Origin: DATAEG01 sp963703085 | GTDB lineage: Bacteria; Actinomycetota; Actinomycetes; Mycobacteriales; Jatrophihabitantaceae | Assembly (NCBI GenBank): GCA_963703085.1 | Contig: OY969789.1 | Coordinates: forward strand, 1,054,001-1,118,000 | DNA: 64,000 bases | Reading direction: 5' to 3' | Shown: in pieces, positions 1 to 10,279 of the stretch | Layout: every line of letters starts with the position of its first letter | Numbering within the stretch: the first letter of the stretch is position 1 | The notes under the pieces: generated by a model | The model's database searches: none | The model's input: the letters and a program-made list of their open reading frames with translations, nothing else | Told to the model about the DNA's origin: nothing | Program-made: the position numbers and the translations under genes

Positions 1-289
1 CTCCCGCGCGCTGGCGGCCGATTTGCTGCCCGACGGAATTCGCGTGAATGCTGTCAACCCTGGAACGGTCGGCACCGAGTGGATCGACCGGCTACTCGCT
101 GCGGCAGCTGACCCGGCCGCGGAGCGCCGCGCGCTGGAGTCACGCCAGCCGCACGGACGTCTGGTCGAGCCCGATGAGGTCGCCGCGGCGATCGCCTTCC
201 TCGCCTCAGCCGAGGCCGGCTCGGTCACCGGCACGACGCTGGAGGTCGACGGTGGGATGAGCGGGCTGCGAGTGCGCGCACCACGTTAA
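1..289 (+). CDS. short-chain dehydrogenase/reductase, C-terminal part (cut by window edge)
   Basis: This is the last 95 codons of an SDR-family NAD(P)-dependent oxidoreductase, read from base 2; the start lies outside the window. The visible part has the NAVNPG segment that follows the active site and the C-terminal FLAS...VTGTTLEVDGGMSG segment typical of classical SDRs. The Gly-rich cofactor motif and the YxxxK catalytic pair are not in view, so the substrate is unknown. It faces the next gene tail to tail with only 8 bases between the stops. It resembles the SDR at 18543-19304 in its C-terminal motif and probably belongs to the same catabolic locus. Confidence 0.85.
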   Translation, partial: SRALAADLLPDGIRVNAVNPGTVGTEWIDRLLAAAADPAAERRALESRQPHGRLVEPDEVAAAIAFLASAEAGSVTGTTLEVDGGMSGLRVRAPR

Positions 290-297
290 CTCGTCGG

Positions 298-2854
298 TCA
301 GTACTCGATGACGATCGTGGACAGATACTGGAACGGCGTGATCGGAACCGCGTAATGATCCGCGTCCGGCGAGGTAACACCGCTGAGCAGGTTCGCGCCG
401 GTCACCGCGTCGAAGACTGCCGTCGGCGCACCTACCGTCGAGCCGACGAGCCGGATGTCCTTTCGCCAGGTCAGCACCAGGTTGTTCAATGGCATCGGCC
501 TCGGCCCGTTGATCGGGACGGGTGCGGGGTTGTAACTGCTGTCCAGCTGCCACAAGGGGTATTCGGAGGGCGCGACGGTCGGGTGGACGACCTGCACGTG
601 GGCATAGTCGTTGGCGATCGGTACCACCAGGCGCACACCGTGTGACGAAGTCGCGGCCTGAACAAAGAATCCGACCCGGGGCTGAACGGACTGGCCGGCG
701 ATGGTCGAGTTCAGAGTTCCGCCGGCCCGGGTCAGCCGAACCGGCGCCCCATTCACCGCCGGTCCCCAGTTGGGCTGGGCGATGAACGCCGCCTTCGCGG
801 CCGCGTTCGTCGTCGCGCTGGACATCCAGTCCGCACCACTCGGATTGGACAGCTTCAGCCCGGGCCAGTCGGAGACGATCGTCCCCAGGGTGCCGGTGGG
901 GTTCGTCGGCGTGTAGAGCACGGAGTAGTCCATCAGCCCGTTCGACACGTACTTGCCGGTGGACGGATTGATGGTGGCGTCACCCAGTTGACCGTCGTCG
1001 ACGCTGCACACGGGCACGCCGCGCAAGGTCATCAGGTCATAGCCGCCCAGCAGCGGCCACAGCACCGACTGCCAGGAGCGCACCGCTGGATTGCCGGTGC
1101 TGACAGAGGTCGCTGCGGCGTCGCGAGCCGCTTCGCTGAAGTGGATGGCGATGTGACGCAGTGGCACCGAGTCCTGCAAGTACGGGGACACCTTGTCGGA
1201 GAGCTGGAAGCTGTACTGCAGGGCCAGCGGCGTGATCGAGCCCGGATGTACCGCGCGCGAGGCGGGATCGGTCGCGGTCGGCACACCGCCCACGCCGGGT
1301 TGGTAGCTCTTGCCCGCCGCAGGATCGAGCTTTTCGGGCCAGTACCCGATCAACGGCGCGCAGGTTGCTGCGTCCGGCTTGGTGTAGGTACCCGGGCTGC
1401 CCACCACCGACGGTTCGGCCGGAGTCGACGGCTGTCCGACGGCCGGCGGGAAGAGGGCAGGCGGGGCTGCCGGCGCGGAGAGGCGGACGTCGTCCTGCCA
1501 GGCGATCGGGCAGCCGATCGCCAGAACGCCTCCGTGGGCGAGAGCTCCGGCGGTCGCTGCCAGAACCTGATCGTTGGTCGCAGCGCCGGCGAACCAGGTA
1601 TGGGTGGGGCGGCCATTAGCGCTGTCGCGCAACACCGTCCAGCCCAGCGACTGCTGCGTGTACGAGGGCGGCACGTACCAGCTGGTGCCGGAGAAGATGC
1701 CGGCGGTCATGCCCGGGGTTGGACGCGGTGTCCCACTCGAGCTTGATCGAGTGGGACTGGTGCGGCAGCGAAGTGCGGTGGTAGGGGAGAGTCAGCGCCG
1801 CGAGGTAGGCCGTGCCGACGATGCCGACGAAGTTCGTGTTCGCGCTGCGTCCCGCGGTCAGCGCCTGCGCATAGGTGCTCGCAATGAGGTCGGCGCACCA
1901 TGACCGGTACGCGACGACCACCGGATCCGCGCCACTGAGCGCCGGAGTCGGGTTGGGATAGTTGCCGACCAGCGTCGCGTGTTGGGGGAAGCTCTGCCAC
2001 GCGTACGTACCCCACGGCCCGTCCAGCGTGGGCAGGTGGATGTAGTCGAAGTATAGGCCGTCGAACTGGTCGATCGTGCCGGCTAGCTCTCCGACCCGAC
2101 CGGCCAGCACCGCCGCGTACGCCGGGTCGGTGATGTCCAGCCATTTGCCGGCGCTGGTCAGATTAACGGTGCCGGCACGGTCTTTGATGATCAGCCCGGG
2201 GATGCCGCCGGATCCGGGCGGCTGGTCGGCTAGGCGCGCATCGGGGTAGTCCTTGTAGTAGCCGATGACGGTCATGGCGTTGCTGTGCGCGTCGGCGACG
2301 ATCGGCGTGAGCAGGTCCTGCCCCGCCGTCAGGGCGATGCTCGTGGTCCCCAGCGTCGCGCCGTTGCCGACGCACACTTGCGTCCAGACATTGGTCCGCG
2401 CTGCAGTCAGGTTCGCCGCAGCCGGATAGTGGCTGGGCCACCAGGGGTCTTCGTCGTGAACCTTGACGTGACGTAGATAGCTGTGTCCGCCCAGGTTCTT
2501 CCACGCCGTCGCCCCGCTGGTGTAGCTGCCCGAGGTATACCCGTAGGTCGGGTTGGTGACGAACACGTTCGGGTCTCCGAAACCGACGACCCGGTTCGAT
2601 TCGAACCAGGTCGGTAGACCACGCACACCGGCGACCGTCGTCGGGTATCCGCCGTTCACGAACCCGCTCGGGGGCAGCGGATTCGGGACGATCGGCGCGG
2701 CCGCGGCCAGCGCACGTTCGGGCAGCAGGACCCCTACTCCGAGCGCTCCGGCAACCGCTGCTCCGAACTGCAGAACCTGCCTTCGAGTAGGCCGCAGACC
2801 GGCCCCCGTTTCATCATCGTTTTGACCATCGGCTGGACGCGGGAGCTCACTCAT
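298..2854 (-). pseudogene. Tat-exported glycoside-hydrolase-like protein, frameshifted
   Basis: A large exported TIM-barrel hydrolase-like protein, about 851 residues after correction. The start at 2854 has a GAGGAGG ribosome site. A twin-arginine signal (RR at residues 24-25, then a hydrophobic stretch) sends it out folded. Mid-protein it has FDGLYFDYIHLP, reminiscent of the active-site strand of hypothetical glycosyl hydrolase (GHL6-type) barrels. A single extra base near 1711-1716 shifts the frame; removing it restores one continuous protein. The protein at 4033-6345 is a paralogue: both share RHVK..DEDPWWPS, LTLPYH and a GWT.LRD.ANGRP block. The exact family and substrate are not recognised. 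It is transcribed divergently from the sugar kinase, with a TGCAT-type half-operator between them. The shift may be real decay or a sequencing indel. Confidence 0.7.
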
Positions 2855-2894
2855 CACTGCTGCCTCCTCAGGTATGATGGAGGAAGTATTACCG

Positions 2895-2906
2895 ATCATG
2901 CATAAT
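2895..2906. promoter_or_regulatory. putative GntR operator half-site (weak)
   Basis: ATCATGCATAAT lies between the divergent starts at 2854 and 3004/3081. One half-site ATGCAT is perfect, but the second half is poorly conserved. It is the weakest member of the ATGCAT-N-ATGCAT family found at the other operon starts of this locus. The CATAAT part could also serve as a -10 box for the rightward gene. Confidence 0.4.
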
Positions 2907-3080
2907 CTGGCTAGACCTGAGTTCACCGCCCCTGCCTCGCTTGCGCACCCGACGACTCCAGCGCGACGTCTCGCCCGTTGCGCACTCGAGGAGGGATAGA
3001 TCGATGGAAGCACATCTCCCGGCAGGCCCGGCGCCCATCCATCCGACGCGGCGACGAACAGTGCGGGTGGGCCGATCGAC

Positions 3081-4019
3081 GTGCTGGTGCTGACTGAGCT
3101 CAACGCCGACGCCCTGATCGATTGCCCTGGCGAGCTTCGATTCGGTCAGGCCGAGCACGAGGTCGATCGGGGCGCCCTCGAGCTTGGTGGTTGTGGCGCG
3201 ATCACCGCTGCGGCCCTCGCTGCACAGGGCGTTCGGGTCGCGATCAGCGCCACGGCGGGTGCCGACGGCCTGGGTCGCTTCGTCCTCGCCCGGCTCGCCG
3301 ATCTGGGGGTGGACACCCAGGCGGTCCGGATGGACCCCAGCGGGCCTACCGGAATGACCGTGGTGCTCACCCGACCCGATGGCGATCGCGCCATGCTGAC
3401 TGCACCGGGCGTCATGCCGACGGTGACGGCCGACGGTGCCCGGTCCGCTCTGGTGCGCCCCAGTCGACACGTTCACGTCAGCTCGTTCTATCTGCAACGT
3501 GGTCTGCAGGCGGGGTTGCCGGACCTGTTGGGGCACGCCCGTGCGACAGGCCGGACCACCTCCCTCGATCCGGGCTGGGATCCGGGCCAGCGCTGGGCCT
3601 CCATCGCGCCGGTGCTCCCGCACCTCGACTACTTCCTGCCGAACGAGACGGAGTGCCTGCACATCGCTGCAGCTACCGGCTTCCCGGCCGACGACCCCCT
3701 GCGCGCTGCGCAGGCGCTCGCTGCGAACGGTCCGACGGTCGTGGTCAAGTTGGGGCAGCGGGGTGCCGCCTGGGTGACGTCCGAGAGCGTCCGGGTGGTC
3801 CGCGCCGTACCGGTCGATGTTGTGGAGACGACCGGCGCCGGTGACAACCTGAATGCTGGGGTGATCGCCGGCCTGCTCGACGCGGTCACGGTTGCGGAGA
3901 TCCTGGCCCGCGGCATCGCGTGTGGCAGCGCCGCCGTGACGGGTGTGGGCGGGACCGGCTGTCTGCTGGACCGGATGTCAGCAGGGCGGTCAGCGGCGTC
4001 AGTGCTGTCGCAGCAGTGA
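3081..4019 (+). CDS. PfkB-family carbohydrate kinase
   Basis: An ATP-dependent sugar kinase of the ribokinase/PfkB family, 312 residues. The C-terminal signature VVETTGAGDNLNAG carries the catalytic Asp and anion hole; LDPGWD and LPNETE segments are also typical. The substrate could be 2-keto-3-deoxygluconate or a related acid, given two DapA-family lyases in the locus, but this is inference. The start is uncertain. GTG 3081 fits the protein frame but has a poor ribosome site, while ATG 3004 has an excellent one (GAGGAGGGATAGATCG) but lies in another frame. A small indel between 3010 and 3075 may have separated them. The gene is divergent from the exported hydrolase at 298-2854. Confidence 0.85.
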   Translation: MLVLTELNADALIDCPGELRFGQAEHEVDRGALELGGCGAITAAALAAQGVRVAISATAGADGLGRFVLARLADLGVDTQAVRMDPSGPTGMTVVLTRPDGDRAMLTAPGVMPTVTADGARSALVRPSRHVHVSSFYLQRGLQAGLPDLLGHARATGRTTSLDPGWDPGQRWASIAPVLPHLDYFLPNETECLHIAAATGFPADDPLRAAQALAANGPTVVVKLGQRGAAWVTSESVRVVRAVPVDVVETTGAGDNLNAGVIAGLLDAVTVAEILARGIACGSAAVTGVGGTGCLLDRMSAGRSAASVLSQQ

Positions 4020-4032
4020 CCAGTCGGGCTGT

Positions 4033-6345
4033 TCAGTACCTGACAACCACCAACGCGAGGTTTCGGATCGGCGGTACGGCAATCGTGTAGCCACCACTCG
4101 TTGGCGTCATCGCGAGCGTCGTGCTGGTCATCGCTTCCACAGCACTGACCGGCGAGTGCAATGTGGTCGCGCCGAACGTGATCGACCGGGCCAGCTCCAC
4201 CGTGACACCGGAAAAATCCGGCGGCCGGCGACGCACGGGCGGCACCGTCGCGAGGCGGTCGTCGGGACGCACTACCTGACAGAACTCGAAATCAGCGGTG
4301 ATGGCGATAACCAGACGTGGCGCGCTGCCGGGCATCGGACGGACGTAAGTGATGGCCCGGCACTGCAAATCCTGACCGTCCACCGTCGCGGACAGATGGT
4401 TGACCCGCACCGGGACGTCTGCGGCATGCGCGGCCAGGAACGCATCGATCTGGCTCTCCACGGCCGTCATCGCGGCGAGTTTCGGACCGTTGGGCGTCGG
4501 TGCCGGTCTGCTGACCGTCCACCAGTCCAGCCCGCGCGGAGCCGTCATCGCCGTGGCGCCCAAGGCATCCACGCAGGTCCGGAGGTCCCTCGGTAGCTCA
4601 GCCGATACGTAGACCAGCCGGTAGCCGTCGACGCATCCAGCACGCAGCTTGCGTGTCGTCCACGATGCCGACCGGCACGCCCCGGGTGGACAGCGTCTCG
4701 AAGGCGTGCACAGCCGGCCACTGCACGTCGTTCCAGGCCGCCCGTAGCCGGTCCCCTTGGGTGCGCCCACCGTCGAGTGCCAGCGCGACGGCGTCCCGTG
4801 CCTCCTCGCTGTAGTGGATTGCCGCGAAACGCAAAGGCACGGCACCGGCGAGCTGCGCTCCGACGATGTCACCGTCGGAGACGGCGGCACGGATCGCGTT
4901 CCACTGAATCGCTCCCGGCCGGTCCACGACCGCATCGGACGGCCCGGACTGCAGCACGGCCGGCCGAGCGGCCGGTGCGACGACGCCGCCGTAGGCCAAC
5001 CCGGCCCCACACGCCGCCCGCACCTGATCGTCGCTGTTCATGCCACTGAGCCAGAGGAAGAACGGCCGGCCGTTCGCGGCGTCCCGCAGCAGCGTCCAAC
5101 CGAACGCCCGCGACCAGTCCGGATGTGGCCCCTTCGGCTCGCCGGCCTGACGCCAGAGGGCAGCCTCCTCGCCGCCCTGTTCCGCGGCACCGAACAACCC
5201 ACCGGTGCGGTCACGGTCCTGGGCCGACGTCCAGTCCGTCTTTGCGCTGTGGATTCGGTGCAGCAGCTTCGTGTTGTGATACGGCAACGTCAAACCTGGG
5301 ACGTACACCGCGCTGGCCAGGACCAGAAAGTCCGGGTGCCCGCCGGCGACTGCGCCGCGCCAGCCCTCGAACGTGGCCGCGATCGCGTCGCCGCAGTAGC
5401 GGATCCAGCGGTAGAAGTTGTCGTCACCGAACGACGCGGTGTCAGGCACTTCTGCGAGGCCCGACTCGGCCAGGAACCTGGCCTCGAGTTGCGTGCCCCG
5501 GCCGCCCTCGGCGTCGGGCAGGTGCAAGTAGTCGAAGAACACTCCGCCGAGACCCGCCTCCGCCAGTTCGCCGAGCCGTGTCTCCATGTGCTCGGCATAG
5601 CCGGGATGGGTGATGTCGAGCCAGAACCCCAGCCCGCTGAGCCGAGGATCGGGATGTGCGTCGTCGACGATGTAGTCGGGGCGGGGCAATGCCGACTTGC
5701 CCGCGTAGATGTGCGGCAGGAACGGCACCCACTGCCACCGTTCATCGCCGTGCGTGTCGTATCGGTCCTGGTGTCGGGCCAGATAGGACGGGCTGTGGGT
5801 GAACACCCAGTTGTCCGGGTCTCCAGCGGCCCGCCGATGCTGGTCGGCTATCCGCTTGTCGACATAGCAGCGGTAGAAGCCGATGACGTGCACGTTGACG
5901 GTGGCGGCTTCCGCCACCCAGTCGGCCACCAGGTTCGCGCCGGCGGCCAAGGGCACCGGTGCGGGCCGGCGCGTCCATCCCGTCGCACACCACGTTGTCG
6001 CGGTCGCCGTCGAAGAGCTCGACGGTCGGTACTCGGGTCGCGGGGTGCCGCACTGGGCCACCACGGGTCCTCGTCCCGCAGCTTCACGTGACGCACGTAG
6101 GAGGTCGCACCCAACGCCGCGTAGAGGGCACCGGTCCGGTAGTACGCGTCGCCGCTCGCCCCCGGGGCGCGACGGTCGCGCCCGTGCATTCCCCATCGTG
6201 GATCGGCCGGAGCCACCGCCGGTGAGTTGTAGCCGCACACCCGGTGGGCGTCGAACCACTGCGGCAGGGATCGCGGCAGATCACCCACCGGATAGGCGTA
6301 GCCGAACGTCGGCACCACCCGATCGGCACTCTGCGATTGCGGCAA
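4033..6345 (-). pseudogene. glycoside-hydrolase-like protein without signal peptide, multiply frameshifted
   Basis: Paralogue of the exported protein at 298-2854, about 769 residues after correction. It lacks the Tat signal and begins directly with the barrel-like part (RSLPQWFDAHRV near the N-terminus), so it is probably cytoplasmic. Shared blocks are YVRHVK..DEDPWWPS, GVFFDYLHLPDAEGG, GLTLPYHNTK and GWTLLRDAANGRP. Three one-base insertions are needed to join it, near 6040, near 5950 and near 4635; their sum restores a whole number of codons. The start is probably TTG 6345, 8 bases after the stop of the upstream gene at 6354, so the two form one operon. Substrate unknown. It is either a decaying gene or a stretch of poor sequence. 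Confidence 0.65.
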
Positions 6346-6353
6346 CTCGGTGC

Positions 6354-7712
6354 TCAGACGGTTGGCTCGTCCGGCGGCGTCCAACCCGCGGACGGGGTCC
6401 AGGCCTGTCCGCAGCGCTCGCTGAGCACCACCCAGTCCGAGACAGGCACATTCGTCGAGCTGAAGTAGCAGAACTCCTGCACTCCCCCGGCCTCGACTGC
6501 ATCGAGAGTCGCGGCCAACTCGCGCGCGGTGATCGGATCGCCATCGTGCGGTGCGCGTCCACTGTCCAGCCACGGCACGATCCGGGCAGTCGCGTCCGCC
6601 GTCTCGCGCCGGACGGCGTCGAGCTCATGAGCGGTCACGCGGGCCAGGAACGAGCTGTCGACCATGACGTCGAACTCCGCCAACCGCTCGACGAGCGGCA
6701 CGGCGTCACCGAGCACCGCCCGTGTCACCGCGGCTGCGGCCCGGACGGACAGTCCCGGGTTCCAGTTGCACAGTGTGTGCACCCACCGCCAGTAGGTCCC
6801 CACCAATCCGTCGTATCCCCGGTGCCAGTAGTAGAGCTTCGGCATCACGACATCGGCGATACGCGCGACGGCGGCGTAGTCGTAGCCGGCCAGGGACGCC
6901 AACGCCGGCGTCCGCGGGCACACGGCGAACGCATGCGGACCATCGGACGCACTGACCAACGTCTCGGCAACGGTTCGGTACAGCGCGGTGAGCGTGGCCG
7001 TCCGGAAGGACGTGAGCCGAGTCAGCGCATCACCGAACAGGTCGTGCTGGTCCCGATTGCTGTCAGCGTCGGTCAGCTGGTGCAGCCGGGCCGCGACCGC
7101 AGCCGCAGCCGCGCGTACGTCTGCCGCATCAAGGTTCAGCGCCGCCGCGGCCCCGTCATCGCCGGGGACCTCGAACAGCGAGCGACGGTTACGCATCTGG
7201 GCCATGCCGATCTCGGCGATCTCGAATCCCCAGGCGGGCCCGTCGACGATCACACCGGAGGCGGCCGGGTAGGCGGCCACGGTATCCACCATCCGCGCCA
7301 TCATCGCGTCCTGGGTGACACCGGGCAGGATGCGATCGCCGTTGTCGTTCAGGTCGCCGGGCGCACCCGTGAACGGGTCGAACAGCCACAGCTCCAGGTC
7401 GGCGTCCCGGATCGAGTCGAAGGCGCGGCCGAGTGCCGCGCGAAGCGCGCCATCGTCACCGTCCGGCGCGGCCGGCGGTGCAGTGCCCAGCGACCGATAC
7501 CAGCGCGGGTCCGGGTCGAAGGTTGCCCGCGGGTCCATGGGTTCCCGGAAGAACCGCGTTCCGCCCGTGTGGGACAGCCGCTGGCCGCACCCGAACAGCA
7601 TCGGGCCCACCACGACGCCGCTGACGCCCGCATCGCGCCACGCTGGGACCATCGTGGCGAATTCGTGTGCGAGCGTCTCCAGGTTGCGAACGTGGCTCAA
7701 CCAGAACCGCAT
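6354..7712 (-). CDS. uncharacterised TIM-barrel hydrolase-like protein
   Basis: A 452-residue protein with no signal peptide and no family I can name with certainty. The ATG at 7712 has AGGAGG 8 bases upstream. The sequence looks like an alpha/beta barrel: it has ELWLFDPF, SGVIVDGPAWGFE, a ...DVVMPKLYYWHRGYDGL strand-loop segment, and a C-terminal VQEFCYFSSTN segment. Acidic and aromatic residues at strand ends suggest a sugar-binding or glycosidase role, but no catalytic pair can be assigned. It is the first gene of the operon that continues into the glycosidase-like gene at 4033-6345. It shares its promoter region, which holds a strong operator, with the divergent lyase gene at 7801. Confidence 0.75.
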   Translation of the reverse strand: MRFWLSHVRNLETLAHEFATMVPAWRDAGVSGVVVGPMLFGCGQRLSHTGGTRFFREPMDPRATFDPDPRWYRSLGTAPPAAPDGDDGALRAALGRAFDSIRDADLELWLFDPFTGAPGDLNDNGDRILPGVTQDAMMARMVDTVAAYPAASGVIVDGPAWGFEIAEIGMAQMRNRRSLFEVPGDDGAAAALNLDAADVRAAAAAVAARLHQLTDADSNRDQHDLFGDALTRLTSFRTATLTALYRTVAETLVSASDGPHAFAVCPRTPALASLAGYDYAAVARIADVVMPKLYYWHRGYDGLVGTYWRWVHTLCNWNPGLSVRAAAAVTRAVLGDAVPLVERLAEFDVMVDSSFLARVTAHELDAVRRETADATARIVPWLDSGRAPHDGDPITARELAATLDAVEAGGVQEFCYFSSTNVPVSDWVVLSERCGQAWTPSAGWTPPDEPTV

Positions 7713-7734
7713 GGCATGACCTCCTGCACGTATT

Positions 7735-7747
7735 ATGCATTATGCTT
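7735..7747. promoter_or_regulatory. GntR-type operator, 12 of 13 matches
   Basis: ATGCATTATGCTT matches the palindrome ATGCAT-N-ATGCAT with one mismatch. It lies 23 bases upstream of the leftward start at 7712 and 54 bases before the rightward start at 7801, so it can control both operons. The embedded TATGCT/CATTAT bases could overlap -10 elements. Confidence 0.7.
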
Positions 7748-7800
7748 GATCTCATGTCCTGCTTCTCGCCCGCCCCGTGCTCGACATCGAGCCACCGTCC

Positions 7801-8692
7801 ATGAGCACCGTCGAACTCAGCGGGCTTCTGGTCATCCCGGTCACACCGTTCGCGGCGGACGGTTCCGTGCACACCGTCGACCTCGCGCGGCAGGTGGAGT
7901 TCTGTGTCAGCTCGGGCGCGGACGGGATCGTCTACCCCGCAGTGGTGAGCGAATTCTTCACGCTCAGCGAGGACGAGCGGCGCACCGCCCTGCGCACTGT
8001 CATCGACGCGGCCGCCGGCGCCGTCCCGGTGGTGGCCGGGGTCGCCGCGCCGTCGGGCCAACTGGCCGCGCAACTGGCCGAGCACGCAGCCGGGTTGGGT
8101 TGCGCCGCCGTCATGGCGATGCCGCCGTACGTCAGCCATTTCTTCAGCATGCCGGCCGCCGATGTGGTCACCTACTACGACCGGATCGCCTCGGCCGGCC
8201 TGCCGATCATCGCCCAGAACGCACGCATCGGCCACCAGCTGCAGTCTGACCGACCTCGGCCTGCTGCTCGACGGCGTGCCCCAGATCCGCTGGCTGAAGC
8301 AGGAGGTCGGCGTCTCCACTCATGCGGTGTCGGCGGCTGTCGAACGCTTCGGCTCGCGCCTGGACGGTGTGTTCGCCGGGCTCGGATCGATCTGGTTGGT
8401 CAACGAACTCGACCGCGGCGCGACCGGCACCATGCCCGCGCCGCCGTACGTCGACATCATCGCCGACGCCCTACGCGACTACACCTCCGGCGACCGCACT
8501 GCGGCGGTGGAGCGGCTCACCCCGCTGGGCGCCCTCTTCACGTACGAGCTGCTGTACAACGTCGAGGTGATCAAGTACATCCTGGTCCGGCGCGGGGTGA
8601 TCAGCTCGACGATCTGCCGAGCCCCGGTTCCCGGACTCGACGCCGTCGACCGCCGGACGATCGGCGAGGCGGCGGCCGCCATCGGACTATAG
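7801..8692 (+). pseudogene. dihydrodipicolinate synthase/N-acetylneuraminate lyase family protein, frameshifted
   Basis: A class I (Schiff-base) aldolase or lyase of the DapA/NanA family, about 296 residues after correction. The N-terminal GLLVIPVTPF segment, a Tyr in VVTYYDRI and the Schiff-base lysine in IRWLKQE are visible. Such enzymes cleave or form 2-keto acids, for example 2-keto-3-deoxy sugar acids; the substrate here is not determined. One extra C near 8243 breaks the frame between GHQL and SLTDLG. ATG 7801 is chosen because homologues begin at this point; GTG 7777 is an alternative, and neither has a clear ribosome site. It is followed after 21 bases by the DUF3604 gene. Confidence 0.75.
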
Positions 8693-8713
8693 GACCAGGA
8701 AAGCGAGAGCATC

Positions 8714-10264
8714 ATGTCGACCAGCCCGGCCTCCCACCCGGACCGCACGTGTACGTCACCGGCCTACGACGGCATGAAGATGTACCTGGGCGACATCCAC
8801 AATCACTGCGGCATCAGCTACGGACACGGCACGATCGAGGAGGCGTACGCGAACGCCAAGCTGCAGCTCGACTTCGCCAGCGTGACCGGACACTCGTCCT
8901 GGCATGACATGCCACGCGACCAGCCCGAGGCCGCGGACATCGTCGCCTATCACGACGCCGGCTTCGCCCGACTGGCCGACTGCTGGGACCACGTCCAGGA
9001 CGTCACCGAGTCCGTCCACACCCCCGGGTCGTTCGTGAGCCTGCTGTCGTTCGAGTGGCACAGCTCGACGTTCGGGGATCACTGCGTCTACTACAACGAC
9101 GCGCGCGGACCCTTGCTGTACGCCGATTCCATCACCGAATTGCACCGCCGGCTGCGCGACCTGCGCGACAACGGCACCGATGTGATGGCGCTTCCCCATC
9201 ACATCGGCTACGCACAGGGCCGGCGCGGGATCAACTGGTCGGTCTTCGATCCGGAGTTCTCCCCGGTCATCGAGATCATGTCGATGCACGGTTGCGCTGA
9301 GTCGGCCACCGCGCCCCGGCCGTACCTGCACGACATGGGGCCGAGGCTGTCCGATCAGACGGCTATCGCCGGCCTCCGGCAGGGCCACCGGTTCGGGTTC
9401 ATCGGCTCGACCGACCACCACAGCGCCCATCCGGGCAGTTTCGGCTACGGCCGGATCGCCGCGTGGGCCTCGGACCTGACCCGGGAGGCGATCTGGGACG
9501 CCATCCAGGCCCGGCGGGTCTACGCCGTGACCGGCGATCCCATCACCGTGGGTTTCGACGTCGACGGAACCCCGATGGGCTGCGTGTTCGACACCAACGA
9601 CCGGCGCCGCATCAGCGCCGAGATTCACGGCACCGCCCCGATCGACTACGTGGAGTTGACCCGCGACGGTGTGGGGGTGCATCGGATGAGCGGCACCGAC
9701 CTGCCAACCGCGGGCGCCTTCTCCGGCGTGGTCAGCCTGGCCCTTGGTTGGGGGCAACCACCGACATCGGTCGAGTGGGACGTGAACGTCCAGATCGAGA
9801 ACGGCAATCTGGACGAGGTGGTTCCCCGTCTGCGGGGTGCAGACATCGTCAATCGCAGCAAGGATGCCCCGTCCGATTTCCGGTTCTCCGACTGGTTCCG
9901 TGACAGCGACGGCGGGGTGTCGCTGCGCACGACCAGCCGGCCGAATCCCAACGTCGTCACCGACTCGACGCAAGGCATGGCATTGCGGATCAGCGGTGAC
10001 GATCAGACCGTCGTGGCAGCATCGATCAACGGAGTAACAGTCCGTGAGCACATTGGAGATCTCCGGCGCCGATCGGTCGGCGGCTCCCTGGGCAGCATCG
10101 TGTCTGGCGCGTGGACGCTCGGTCCGGCAGTGGACGAGAACCGGCTGCGGATTGACTTCGAGTTCGACGACGACACCAGGATCGACCCGGGTAGCTGGTA
10201 CTCACTGCGCGTGCGTCAACACAACGACCAATGGGCCTGGACGTCGCCGATCTGGGCCGGCTGA
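8714..10264 (+). CDS. DUF3604/PHP-like metallohydrolase
   Basis: A 516-residue protein of the PHP-like DUF3604 (CehA/McbA) group. The metal-binding DIHNHCG motif is at residues 27-33, and further His-rich segments ALPHHIGYA and GSTDHHSAHPG follow. These proteins are metal-dependent phosphoesterase-like hydrolases; the reaction here is unknown. No signal peptide is seen. ATG 8714 has a GGACCAGGAAAG-type ribosome site and follows the lyase gene by 21 bases, so the two are one operon controlled from the operator near 7740. The gene ends 15 bases from the stop of the convergent sulfatase. Confidence 0.85.
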   Translation: MSTSPASHPDRTCTSPAYDGMKMYLGDIHNHCGISYGHGTIEEAYANAKLQLDFASVTGHSSWHDMPRDQPEAADIVAYHDAGFARLADCWDHVQDVTESVHTPGSFVSLLSFEWHSSTFGDHCVYYNDARGPLLYADSITELHRRLRDLRDNGTDVMALPHHIGYAQGRRGINWSVFDPEFSPVIEIMSMHGCAESATAPRPYLHDMGPRLSDQTAIAGLRQGHRFGFIGSTDHHSAHPGSFGYGRIAAWASDLTREAIWDAIQARRVYAVTGDPITVGFDVDGTPMGCVFDTNDRRRISAEIHGTAPIDYVELTRDGVGVHRMSGTDLPTAGAFSGVVSLALGWGQPPTSVEWDVNVQIENGNLDEVVPRLRGADIVNRSKDAPSDFRFSDWFRDSDGGVSLRTTSRPNPNVVTDSTQGMALRISGDDQTVVAASINGVTVREHIGDLRRRSVGGSLGSIVSGAWTLGPAVDENRLRIDFEFDDDTRIDPGSWYSLRVRQHNDQWAWTSPIWAG

Positions 10265-10279
10265 GACGGAGCAGCCAAC

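Noticed and set aside
5883..8249. Long open frame of 788 codons on the plus strand
   Set aside because: It lies opposite real genes, has no ribosome site and its protein is Arg/Pro/Gly-rich noise; it is an effect of high GC.
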